Shown here: piece after piece, positions 35,335 to 47,100 of the stretch
Layout: each line of letters begins with the position of its first letter
How positions within the stretch are numbered: position 1 is the stretch's first letter
From: Serinus canaria
Lineage: Eukaryota > Chordata > Aves > Passeriformes > Fringillidae
DNA length: 64,000 bases
Direction of reading: 5' to 3'
NCBI RefSeq assembly: GCF_022539315.1
Contig: NC_066313.1
Span: 12,589,764 to 12,653,763 of the forward strand
The notes under the pieces: generated by a model
Told to the model about the DNA's origin: nothing
The model's database searches: none
What the model saw: only the letters and a program-made list of their open reading frames with translations
Program-made: the position numbers and the translations under genes

Positions 35335-36870
35335 TTATTTTCTTTGTGCAAGTAAGAGTTTTAATCAGACAACTAAAGAAAGACAAATTAGATCAGGAAA
35401 TCAGTTTAAGTTGAATTTAAAGATTCTTTTTTTTTAAAAAAGGGAAAATTCAACTCAAATTAATTCTGCAAATTTTTAACAGAGCCACAAGCAAAAGAAG
35501 TGGCATAAAAGAGGGAAAGGTGTAATTCTCTGTGATGGCATTGATACATGAACAAAACCAGTGAACTTCCACAGAAATAATCACAGTGAAATCTCAAAAT
35601 TTCAATCATATTTTGTTTAAGGAAAATGAAAAATATTACAGTGTCTTCCTAATGAACATTGTAGACACAACAACAACTGCATTCAACAGTAATATTTCTG
35701 TATTCTAAAGTCACTCAGCTGAACTCCAAGTGGAAGTTATTCTTAGATAGATTTTGTTGTTTTCAGAATTCAAAGAAACATTTGTCTTTTCCCTATCAGG
35801 AAGCCACAGTTGCTTTTAAAGGGACACATAGGGATAGATCCTACACAGAGGTAAAATTCTAATTGAGGAAATAAATAAATAAGTCAGTAACATGCAATTG
35901 CAAGATAATCAGAAGGAAATACATGAAAGAAACAACATGATAATTCGACATGAAAAGGCAGCAAAAATTTGAAATTAATTAGGATCAACAAAGAAAAATA
36001 TTCAAATCTAAATAATAAAGAAAATCCTGGATCACATATCCTGCTTAAGATTTCTCTACGTTAGGCATTTCATAACAAAAATCAACACAATTAATGTTAT
36101 TTAAAAAAAAGAGTGGGAGATATATTTATATAAAGAGGCAGAGAATGAAAGAAATCTATAACAAAGCATAGAAACAAATATATATCTAAGAGTAGCGCCA
36201 AATAATTTACTGGGATTATCCCAATTTGTAACTAGAAAAAAACTCTGAAGTGCAGTGAGGGAAAATAAAAAAAATAAATTATTCCTCTATCACAAAATTG
36301 AATTTTAACTAATGTTGCTTCATCTATGGGCATGAGGTGTCTTCTTTCCTTTAGGTGTCTGAAAACTCATGATAGGGGTTGGAAGTTGAACATCAGAAAA
36401 TCACAATAAAATAGCCTTTTTTGTTTTATTTTTTTTTTCATTTTAGTCAATTTGAAATATAAAAAATTTCTACATTAAATTATTTCTACCTTTGTCAATA
36501 CAGTTGCTCATTATGTCCATATTTTCCATACAGATCCATTCGAGGCAATGAAAGGAAATAAGAGATGCTGGCTACACTTGCCTCCACTGGCTTCTCAAAT
36601 ATGTTTCCCAAGGACTTGGATAAAGTCTCTAACCATAAAAGGGGGTAACAGAACGATTGGAAGGGCTGAATGACAAGCACCTGAGCTCTTCCACAAAACT
36701 TTTCTATTAGAAACTTTCTGCCCAAAGCATGTTTATTTGTCAGGGTAATCTAGATGTAAACTTTTCCAAACTATACCAACACACACATACGTTTAGCGGG
36801 GAAGAAGCTTTTAGAAAGACATAGTGAAATTGATCTTTCTGTTAATGTCTTTCCACAGTTTTCTTTTGGT
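35335..36870. other. Unique AT-rich non-coding DNA, no gene seen
   Basis: A/T-rich with (AAAT)-like runs near 35868-35882. Nothing recognisable. Confidence 0.55.
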
Positions 36871-36878
36871 TCATTGGA

Positions 36879-37213
36879 TGTCATGGTTGCAGCTAGATTG
36901 TAGCTGCCAAATCATGGCAGACCTTCAACCTCGCTCAGCCTAGAGGTAAAACAGGTCCTCAGATGAGGCAGGGATAGGTTGGATTCAGACCTAGACAGGG
37001 ACTTCACCCAGGATGGATGGGCTGCAGACATTTCACTGGTCCAGGAGCTGAGTTGTGTGAGAATTAGTCCAATGAGAGACCAGGAGTTTGTAACTCCCTA
37101 TATAAGAGGGTTTTGATCACTAAAACACGCTGCTGTCACATGGGGCTCTGAGATGTGTGTGGTCCCTGCCTCCAACCACTCCATGAAACACATGGATTCC
37201 CATGGAATTGTTG
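36879..37213 (+). mobile_element. Possible LTR remnant with TATA box
   Basis: The segment begins TGTCATGGTTGCAGC, which has the TG start of an LTR. It contains a consensus TATA box, CCTATATAAGAGGG, at 37097-37110, followed by 'actaaaacacgctgctgtca', which looks like a decayed poly(A)/R region. The right side is cut by the LTR that starts at 37220, and no CA end is visible before it. I cannot name the family. The alternative is chance resemblance. Confidence 0.4.
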
Positions 37214-37219
37214 GTTTGC

Positions 37220-37794
37220 TGTGGCAGTACCAGTCATTGGTTGTTCTGGGTCTGGATTGAAGGCACTTGAGACAGTAGTTTGTGTTCGGACTCAGGTGTT
37301 TATTATTACTTATCAGTAAAACAGTCTCACTACTGTGAGCTGGGCAGCTTTCCATTAGAAGGCACAAAACGGCCAACAATCTCTTGTTTGGATAGTTTAA
37401 GACTAAACCATCCAATTAAGAACTTTTCCCTTTAACCCAATAACTGATCCCAAAGAGCAGAGCCCCCAATGTAGAATTGTCTGCCCAATTACAAAATGCC
37501 ACCCAAACCCATGGAGAAGGAAGAAGAAGCATGAAGAAGAAACCCAGGATGACACCCTGTGCCCTCCATCTTGCTCCCATCCACAACATACTAAAAATCC
37601 CAAAACCTCAATTTCTCACCAAGTGATGCACCTGCACTGCTCTCTATAATCTATTGCACACCTTTGTGGATTTCAGTCTATCTTGAAGTCGAGGAAACTT
37701 TCTCCATGAATGAGGGTCAAAGTCAGTGCTCCCCTTCAGGTCAGGGCACCCCAGAGCAGACAGAGAAATATTCCTGGTACTCTGGATTTCCACA
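37220..37794 (-). mobile_element. Solo LTR (ERVK-like) with perfect 6-bp target duplication
   Basis: The six bases GTTTGC lie directly before (37214-37219) and directly after (37795-37800) this 575-bp element. On the minus strand it starts TGTGGAAATCCAGAG and ends GGTACTGCCACA, giving proper TG..CA ends, with a poly(A) signal AATAAA (complement at 37299-37304) about 80 bp before its 3' end. The length, 6-bp duplication and ends fit an ERVK-class solo LTR. The intact duplication and clean ends suggest it is among the younger insertions here. Its first bases resemble those of the LTR at 20239-20801. No internal genes. Confidence 0.9.
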
Positions 37795-37800
37795 GTTTGC

Positions 37801-37978
37801 TTAATTTTTTGTTGCTGGTGGGGTTTTTTTGGTTGGTTTGTTGGCTGGTTGGTTGTGGTCTTTTGTTTTTTTGCAATTTTTTTGGGGGTTTTGTTTGTTT
37901 GGTTATTTTTTCATAACTGTTGTTTGGTTTTTGCTTTGTTTTTTGTTGGGTTTTTTTATAATTGTTTGGGGGGGGTTT
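37801..37978 (+). repeat. G/T-only low-complexity tract
   Basis: About 175 bases consisting almost wholly of G and T on the plus strand, with words such as ggttggtttgttgg, gtttgtttggtt and a run of about nine G near 37968. It starts right after the target duplication of the adjacent LTR, so the LTR inserted at its edge. The open frames across it are low-complexity Phe/Gly/Val/Trp strings and are not genes. Confidence 0.9.
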
Positions 37979-37984
37979 AAACTG

Positions 37985-39170
37985 TTCCCTCATACAGACA
38001 TATCCTTGGCAGATATTCTGTTCACCAGGAACTACACCCAGAGAAAACATATCTCCCCACCAGAAAAGCTCAAAGATTGACCAGAAAAGCTGTTAACTTA
38101 TTGATGCTTTTAGATATCCACATTTTATTTTATTTTGCAGAAGTGTAAAGAAAAAGGTAAAAACAAGAGATACAAATGAAGAATGATTTTGTCTTAATTT
38201 GTGGAGATACAAAGAATAATAATGAAAATAATCTTTTTTTCAATGGATGTTAATTCCAAATGTATTTGTGGCATTTAAAGCAACAAGTTGTGACTTTTCA
38301 TAAGAGAAAAAAATGAAATAAGAAAAATTTTTTGCACATTAGAAATATGGACATAATTGTAAATGAAATAATCTCATTTTTCTTTCAGTTACAGGACATA
38401 ATTATTATACTGAAAGATATCTTTCAGGAAGCAGAGAATACTATGACTTCCACCACAAAATATTGTTTGATGTTCTAATAGTGAAGGATCAGCTTAAACT
38501 TCACAACATTTTAAATATACCTTTTACATTACTACTTCTAGATTTTTTATGTTCTAGATTATAATTTTGATTATTTCACTGCTCCAGAAAACAAACAATA
38601 TCTTGCTTTTGGAGGTAGCTATGAGTGATTTTAGGCTAAACCCTTACACTGGACTAATAGCACCACCACTGAGATATCACTGATTCAGCTGGGAGCAACC
38701 AAGGGGATGAAAATCTTAAACTCTGATTTTCTTTCCAACATCAGGGGAACAGAGACATTCAATAAAAGCAAATATTAAAAGACTGCACAATGGAGTGCCC
38801 CATCCTAAACCCTTAATCACTGCATTAGTTTCATTATTGAGCAATTGCATGGCCATAAACAGGTTTTCATCTCATTTTGATACCAAAATCAGCACCAGCA
38901 GATACATTGCTTAGGTCATTTGCTTTTTTTTTTGGAAAAAGTTTTCAGCAGGTTAATTGTTGACAGTCCAAATATGTATAATGAAGTAATTTGCTAATAA
39001 ATGGATATAACAGTGATCTCAGCAAAAATAGAGAGAGCATTGCACTGCCAGGGCCATACTACTCCACTTAGTGAATATCACTCAAATACAAACACCTTGG
39101 AGCAAAAGATAGTCACCAAAATCAAACCTATGTGAAAAAAAGTTCCTTCAGCAGGATTTGGAGCGAACAG
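37985..39170. other. Unique AT-rich non-coding DNA, no gene seen
   Basis: Nothing recognisable beyond short A and T runs. Confidence 0.5.
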
Positions 39171-39179
39171 AATCCCTGA

Positions 39180-39747
39180 GCACAGAATCAGAAAGGAGTT
39201 TGTGTTGGTAGGAACCTTAAAGTTTATTATTTCCAACCACACAGTTATGGGCAGGGACACCTCCCATTTGACCACGTTTCTCAGAGCTCCATCCAGCTTG
39301 ACCTTGAACACTCCCAGGAATGGGATATCTGCAGCTTCTCTGGGTACCATGTTCCAAAATCTCATCACCCTCACTCTAAAGAATTTTTTTCCTGATATCT
39401 AATCTAAATCTACTCTCATTCAGTTTGAAGCCATTCCCTCTTGTCCTGTCACTCCAGGCCTTTGTAAATAGTCCCTCTCAAGATTAATTTTAAAGCCTTC
39501 TTTAGGTATTGGGAGGGCTTTTAAGGTCTCCCCAGAGCCTCCTCTTCTCTAGGCTGAACAATCCAAATTCCCTCAGCCTTTCCTCCTAGCAGAGCTGCTC
39601 CATCCCTCTGATCACCTTGGTGCCTTCTCTGGCCTGGCTCCATCAGGTCCCTGTCCTTGCTGTGCTGGGAGCCCAGAGCTGGATGCAGCCCTGCAGGAGG
39701 GGTCTCAGCAGAGGGGGAGAATCACCTCTCTCAGCCTGCTGATCACA
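39180..39747 (-). mobile_element. CR1 LINE copy, about 570 bp
   Basis: The plus strand reads the reversed CR1 3' end: 'gcacagaatcagaaagg', 'tgtgttggtaggaacctt', then 'ctccatccagcttgaccttg', 'gaagccattccctcttgtcc', 'ctgaacaatccaaattccct', 'tgctgggagcccagagctgg' and 'atcacctctctcagcctgct'. The element is therefore on the minus strand, 5'-truncated at about 39747. It covers the 3' UTR and the end of ORF2. Indels and stops leave no intact frame. It ends at an A/C-only tract. Confidence 0.93.
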
Positions 39748-39749
39748 AG

Positions 39750-39862
39750 ACCAGAAAAAGAAAAAGGGCAAAAACCCCCACAAAACCGACCAACTACCAA
39801 CCAACCAAGCAACACAAATTCCCACCAAAACAAAGAAACAAACAAAAACCACCAGACATTAC
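39750..39862 (+). repeat. A/C-only low-complexity tract
   Basis: About 110 bases made almost only of A and C on the plus strand, with words such as ccaaccaaccaag and caaacaaaaacc. It is the complementary composition of the G/T tract at 37801-37978, about 1.9 kb away. Confidence 0.85.
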
Positions 39863-39864
39863 CA

Positions 39865-40948
39865 CTGAAAAGAAAACTTTGAATGACCAATTCTTCCTTA
39901 GACAGAAGAAAGGAAACTAAAACCTAGGCTTTCTAAATGGACCCACTCAAGGAACAAACAAACAGCACATAGCAAACATGCTGAAAGATAACTTAGAAAA
40001 GCTTCATGTCCAAATCAGAGAGACAGAAAGGCATAAAAGTGGATGTCTTGCCTTTCTAGGGTATTTCTTTAGCCAGCAGAAGTGCAGTGTTACCAGGCCC
40101 TGGAAAGTTATAAAATTCTTATTTTTCCTGCTTCAAATACTGTGTGCCATTAAAAAGACAAGAAGACAAGGTGGCAGAAAGTCTCACAGAAAGCATGTGA
40201 GGAGAAAGCAGAGGGCTGCATGGCACCCAGAGGTCCAATGAAGGCAGGCTGTCTCTGGAACAGCAGGCAGGCTCTTTTTGGGTTCAGTGTGCGTGAGCTG
40301 GAGCTGAAAAGAGCATTGCAGCAAATGTCGTCTGTAAAAATGAAAACTTTTTTTAAGAAGATGCAGGAATAAGAATGCATTAAAATAGAAAGTGATGTGT
40401 TGCAGGATGGAAAAGAAAATGGAACAGCTTGGGAAATTTACTGCAGAAAAGAATATTAATCTGATGGAAAGGATTAGTATTTGAGGAAAATATGTATTCT
40501 TATCTCAAGGCCAGACATTCATTTCACATCCACAGTGCAGACCAATTGCCTTATTTATACTAGAAATGTATAGTAGTGGTAGTAGTGCTGGACATCAGTG
40601 ACAGTCTTTATTGCCTCTAATAAAATTACAAACGGCAAAGATATGTTTCCTATCTCCAAGCTTGTCAATGCACAAAATGGTCACCTAATTTAATGTTCTA
40701 TAGCACCCATAACAGCTCTTCATCACAAAATAAAATGTCCTCAACTTTAAAATACAGCAGTAAAGAAAAGGCCTTTTGTTTTAGTGTTAATGAGAAAAAA
40801 GAAAAAGTTGTCAGTATGAAACAGTGATTCAGAGCAAAAGCTGTGGCTGTAGGTGAGAGTTTTGTGAGTTATCAGTTCCTGCTTCTAAGGACCATTTTAC
40901 AAATCCTTAGACCAGCTATTACCAGTAAAGCTGCAACAGCATCATCTT
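39865..40948. other. Unique non-coding DNA, no gene seen
   Basis: Includes a short (GTAGTG)-like patch near 40570-40590. An 87-codon frame at 39978-40241 is unrecognised. Confidence 0.5.
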
Positions 40949-40952
40949 CCTT

Positions 40953-41204
40953 ATAGAATCATGGAATGGCCCTGTTTGGAAGACACCTTAAGGATCATCT
41001 TGTTCCATGGGCAGGGACAACTTCCATCAGACCAAGTTGCTCAGAGCCCCATCCAGCCTGACCTTGAACACTTCCAGGGATGGAGCAGCCACAGCTTCCC
41101 TGGGCAACCTGTGCCAGGGCCTCACCACCCTCACAGTAAAGAAATTCTTCTTCATATCTAATCTAAACCTACTCTCTGCCAGTTTGAAGCCATTCTCCCT
41201 TGTC
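40953..41204 (-). mobile_element. CR1 LINE 3'-end fragment
   Basis: The plus strand reads 'atagaatcatggaatggc', 'cctgtttggaagacacctta', 'gccccatccagcctgacctt', 'cacagcttccctgggcaacc' and 'agtttgaagccattctccct', the reversed 3' part of CR1. The minus-strand copy is about 250 bp, 5'-truncated at about 41204. It is the same region as the left part of the copy at 39180-39747, but a separate insertion. Confidence 0.93.
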
Positions 41205-44110
41205 AATTCATGCTGTTACACACAACAGTCCTGCCTCAAGCATGACTTGGTAACACCAGAATTGTCACACAACAGCTTTAACTACAAGGTCACATTCAAT
41301 GCACTTGGCTTTTCATGCCTTTGCTTTTAGATGCTTTAAATGCTTTTCTATATCGTTGCATTAATAAGAGGACTCTAGAAATTTGTTATTAAGTACAGAA
41401 CACAACAGAAAGCTTTATAAATATTACCTTAAAGAATGAAAGCCTGAAGGTTTTGGGTTCAGAGAACTAGTAAATACTTGCAGAGTGTAAAATATTGTCA
41501 AAGTGTTAGTTGCACCTTAGGAAAGCAGCACCTTCTGAAGTGGTAAGACACGTTTGCACGTGCTCCCCTCTGCAGTTTGTGCTGCATATCTGCACCCTAG
41601 TGGTTTGGTTTTGGCAGACACAGCCACAGAATACACTCAGGAGCCCTAAAAGCCAAATGAAACCTGCACAGATTGCTGTGCCTAGATTGCAGTCCACTGC
41701 CCTTCTTTTTCTTTAAATATACTCTGAAATTAGAATTTCTTATAATTCTCTAATACCCTTCCCAAGTTATGCATAACAGGTTGTAAAATATTGGCTTGAT
41801 TTATTAAGATTTATTAAGATCTCTAGAAACACCAAAGGTGCAATTTATACCATTCTGATGATGCACCACCTATCAATATAATGGTTTAATTTTACTGTAG
41901 GTTTTAGTTTATCTCAAATTGTGGAGAAATTTCTGCTCCTAATTTATTATTTGTCGTCACAGAAAGTACATGTTTCTTTTACTAATACTCAACTCAGCAC
42001 TTAGAATAAGGTCAAGCAGAAACAAGGAGGAAGGTGACAAACTGCAGTACTTAAACACCACTTTGCTCCCATGTAAGAAAGAGAAACCAGAAAGTTTTCT
42101 GACTTTGTTCTTTAAGGTCTCAGCATTACCAGTCCATAGCAAACTCTTACTCCTCGCAAATGGTTATTGTGGTTTATTCTTTTGAGACAACATCAAACCA
42201 ACTTTCAGAACAGCAAGATTTTAAAATATTTCTCCTCTTTATACACTAAATATAGGGAAAAAAAGATTGTGAAAAGGAAAAAAGTAAGCTGTCTTTCAAA
42301 GTAAGAGATTGGTCTAAGAGAAGAAAGAAAAATCAGAAATTCTTCCTAAATACTATGCAGTGTGTATGAATGCTCACTGAGCTACAAAACCAACTATCCA
42401 GTTTATTCTGAAAAGCAGATACTCATATATGATGTCCTAGCTAGATGACTAAATGAAGGCAAATCAACAACAGAATCTTCAGAGATATCAACAACAGAAC
42501 TGTTAGAATTCACTGAGCCTCTGAAAAAAAAAAAGACTTTAATTAATACCAGTAAAGAAAAATTAATCCAGCATATTTCATTTTTACAGTTTTATTTTAC
42601 AATCCCAGAAACACCAACAACCACGTTATCTCAGGCTGTGTTTGTGCAATGGTATGAGTCTAAAGGTGCCTTCCAGGAATTAAGCAGATGGACACAACTT
42701 TAGGGTTGAACACTGACAGTTCCCTACTGATTTCAGGGAAGATCTGTGCCCTCTGCAACCCTGTAAATAGGCCACCTTCTCAGTGCTTAGGCAAGAATTG
42801 GATTCCTAGCTTTAGCTATTTAATGTGACAGCAAGAGCAGACTACCAAACAGAACATAAATCCCTTCAACAGTGAGATCTTGTATCTAAGGCATGAGAAA
42901 TAATTCAAATACCAAATACAGCATTTCAGTGTTTCATCAGAAGAAAATCTCGGTGGTATGTACTACACAAGGTCACAGCTCTTGGCTGTGAACCAGCTAA
43001 TCTATTTATCCCAAAAAGCAAACTCCAAGGCATGATGTTCCCACTGAGCTGAATGCAGAAGAAGCTGGTGTGAATGAGTGTATCCACCTCAATCACTTAT
43101 CCATCTGATTCACGAGGTGGCAAGAGTTCAGGTTCCTCAAAACACAACCTCCTGAATGACAGCCAAATGCAAATAGCAAGTCAGCACTGCTGTGCAGCCA
43201 CCCTGCAAGTGGGTGGTTTAACCCAGCTCCTCTGGAGTATGACTGGCTTTTAAAGAGGTTTGAGGCAGAACTTAGAGGTCATAATTATATGTGAAATGTG
43301 GTGATTCTATTGACTGAGAAGGGAAGCTAATTAAAGCAGATTTATGTATACAAAATGGAAAAGTTTCAAGACTAGCTAAGCAAAACATAATTTCAGAGCA
43401 TAAAAGGAAACTGAAGATTGTGAGCTGGGTGTTGAAATACCCTTAGAAAGAAGTCAGATGCAAAGTTCTCCCATCCTGGATGGTCCCTCTTATGCTAAAA
43501 CAGAGAAAGTACAGATGCAGTGTTTTTTACAAAAGGCAGCTCTTTCTTATTCTTTCCTTACAAGGTAAAATTTTTTGTTTACAGATGCTCATTTTTTTTT
43601 TTCTTGACAAGAAAAAATATTGTCAAAAATCTGAAATAAAACAGGATTTTAGTCTAATTATCTTTGCTCCCTAGTCCTGTGTTGAGTTTCTCAGTAAATA
43701 AAACAGTTGTAAAACGTTATTAAAACACTTATCCAGCAGATATTTCATTAAAGTTCTAGAAATTTTCTTCCTAGTTATACAGCTTCTTCTGTTATTTTCC
43801 TCTAATATTTTCTTCCTACTAGAAAGCTCCATCCACAGCTGTAGTCAGAATAAAGAAGACATTATAAAGTCTTTGGGGAATTTTTTAGATGATATTTATT
43901 TTGGAATTGTTTTGATTTATTATTTTTTAATTTGTTTAGTCTGAGGTATTTTTTTGCATTGGACTGTTGTGGAACACTGTGGAGTACTAAATAAGAGGTA
44001 AAGTACTTATGTGGCTTTCAATTTTGACCTCTACTATTCTTAATTAAACAGAAGGTCAAGAGAGATGCTTTATAAAAAAAAGCTGCAGGTACCTGGAGTC
44101 TTATATACAG

Positions 44111-44124
44111 ACACACACACACAC
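44111..44124 (+). repeat. (AC)7 microsatellite
   Basis: Seven AC units followed by atatgtatg. It is a simple repeat. Confidence 0.9.
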
Positions 44125-47100
44125 ATATGTATGTTTAAAATGTATTTTCTTTTCCCCCCATCCCAGTATGTAATTCCCTACAAAACAGTTAGCCAAGCAG
44201 GGAAAACAAAATTAATGTCATGTCCAGTTCTCCAGGGGGAAACAAATCCTGAAGTATTTAAATATAGGAAAATAATTTGCATAGTGGGTCAACAGTTTTG
44301 AACAGAGCACTATTTTCTACTCTGTGATCTTCTTAATTTTCTTTCCCAAGGTCAAGTTGCAGCCATCTCCCATGTCTATCTCCAGTGCTGGCAATCAAGC
44401 AGATTGAGATCTTTGTTCCTTTAGTGCCTCACCTTGGCCTCAGTACAGCAAGAGCTAAACATTCACTGCCCTCCTGGGAGTAACATCTCCTACAAACACC
44501 TCCGCTTTTTTCTTCTGTTAATTCCCTTAAAGGTCCATTCTTAAATGTCTGAACTCCTTGATTTGGTTGCTGATTCTGCCAATCACCTACTCTGCTAACC
44601 TCTTCAAGTAAAAGTAAAGACCAGTCTTTTTTTCTCACTTGTTGTATGGATAGTAATAAGAAATCATACAAACTATTTTCCAGTACATCACAAGAGTTTA
44701 AAGCAGGCAAAATAGCAGAAAAGTTAAAGATGTATGCAACTGAACAGGGTGAAGGTAAATTTAATAAGCAACTAAACATTTATTCATTATCCTAGTGAAT
44801 TTTACCTCACATGAACTCCCTCTGAAAGGATAACCTGGATCTGTCCTAAGGCCACAAGGTCTGCAGTCTCAGCATTTCAGGTGGCATCAGCCTTTTAGGA
44901 TCATCATGTTTTTATCCTTTCCTGGACTAGAAGCTATCCATATTGGAAAATTAAACACAAAGACATTGCCTCTCCTCAAAAGGCAAGATGCTGTGTGTGA
45001 AGCAATGATATCTATCAAGATAGTGGTTCCAGAATCCCAATAACTTCACACCGTGCAAGGAAGCAGAACTCCTTGTTGGCCTTAGCTTTCTTAACTCATG
45101 CTGGCTTTCAGATTTCAGCTCTACCTTATACCTACCTACATATGGTTAAAATTTGCTGGCAGAATGTTCTCAAGCCTTCCAGTGAAAGTTGATAGCTGTA
45201 GTATCATGACACCACTGGCTCTTTTGATACCAGTTCAGAACAATATCTAAGAAATATGCTTTCAAGAAGAGTGCAAACTACTCAAACTATCTCTTTCTGC
45301 CAGATAACAACATTCATTCAAACTTAATTATTGGGGTTTCCTTAAGATTGCTGGTGATGTTTGTTGCCCCATTGGAAAAATCACATGGAGAGACACATTT
45401 ATAATCATGTCTAAAGTAGATGAACAAAAGAAAAGCCAGTTGAATGAGCTATAGAGTTTTCTTTCTGAGAAATGCAACCTGATATTTATTTTGTATGAGG
45501 ATATTCAAAAGAGGAAAAAAAATCAGAGTCAAGGAGGCAACCTTAAGAGAGTCGAGAAACATCTAAATTCTGTGTAGAAAAATAAAATAGAAAATATAAA
45601 AGACTGTCTCTATGGGCCCCAGTATTCCAAATTGTATGTGGGGAGCTCTCAAGGGTTTCATCCATTTTATTCTTCTGTCAGATTCTTCAACAGCCTTTGT
45701 TTGCACTGTTTTGCTCTTTTATGTCAAGTCTCCTTTGTCCTTCTCCTTCTACACCTTCCCTGAATTTTTCTGCTGGTGTAGACAAACAGAATTTCCCATG
45801 AGCAAAGGTATTTCAATAGACTTGGGCAATTTTCAGCTACCTTAGACAACTATTTCATAAGTTTCAAATTTATACCCACATGTGGGGAACATGCAGATCA
45901 AGGTTAAAATTCAAAAAGAATACCGGAAACATGTTCAGAGTAAAAATGACAGCACGTTTCATCATTATAAATGAAACATATTAATAGTTCTTTAAAAATT
46001 AACAGCACTATGAATAAAACAAAAGAGTAATGTACAAGTGCCATCCATGCTTCTGGGTGTTAGAAAAGCCACCCAACCTCCTGTCAATCCTTCCAAATTC
46101 TCACTTTCATCACCTCTTTGTTTTCCTCTTTTATTTCCATTCCCGAGCCAGTGATGATTATACGAATTGAATTATTTTCCCTGTAGAGCACTTGTTTGTC
46201 AGCAGCTGTCCTCCTCAGCAAGCAAAGTGCTTTGTGTTACCTTGCCTACCAGAAGATTTTCCATTTATCAGTGGCCATAGCTTAGATAAAACACAGTTGC
46301 ACATGGCTCTGAATTCAGTGTCTGTAGTATGTGAGAAGCATGACATCCATGTCCTCAGCTTGTTACTTATCCAGCCCACAGTAACTCACCCCTGGTGCTT
46401 TCAACAGCTACCTGGGTAATCTCAAAAATTAATACAAAACCTACCCGTAGCTGGATAGTTACAATGGTGCTTGGATTCAAGAGCTGCAGTGGAAATGTCT
46501 GGGTTTATTAAATTTTAAAACATTTAATACAGAAACATAAATAGAATTCCTGCGCACAGCATTTGGAACCACAGCAAAGTTCAAGGTCCTAGACCAGGCC
46601 TAGACATTTAACTAGACAAGTACAACACAGGTTAGAGTTCTGATGTAGACTTGAAATGAAAAAGAAATGTAATTAGAACCAGATAGCTATTCTTCAAAAC
46701 TCAATTCTACTCTACCATGGTTATCTGAAACATAAAATTGATTACCTGCTATGTCCTCTCCTTCATTTATGACTCTCATAAAATGCAGCTGATGCTTCAG
46801 GAGGTAGAAACAGAAAACTCCATCTTTATATTTTTTTGCCCTAAGGACTTTTAAAATGACACCCAGTTTCTCATTGAGGACATACCAAATATTGTCAGTT
46901 TGGAAGTGGATTATTGTTGTCTTAAGCAGCCTTGACCATCACAATAAAATTATTTACCTGTATTTAAATTTGTTTCACTCTAGTAAAATGAAACAAAAGA
47001 AGGCCAAAAACATGATCAGACTTTTAAGAAGCTGTTGACATGGCATGTCTCTAAAAAAGAAAAAAGTTATTCTTCAAAGTAAGGGATAATTTCTGACCTA

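Noticed and set aside
37726..37980. Open frames rich in Phe, Trp, Gly and Val that look like membrane segments
   Set aside because: They are produced by the G/T-only tract and carry no real protein signal.
44429..44779. 116-codon minus-strand frame with a protein-like feel and a Cys-X2-Cys near its end
   Set aside because: The Cys spacing does not fit a retroviral zinc knuckle, there is a stop directly upstream of the Met, and no similarity is recognised. The length is within chance for 64 kb.
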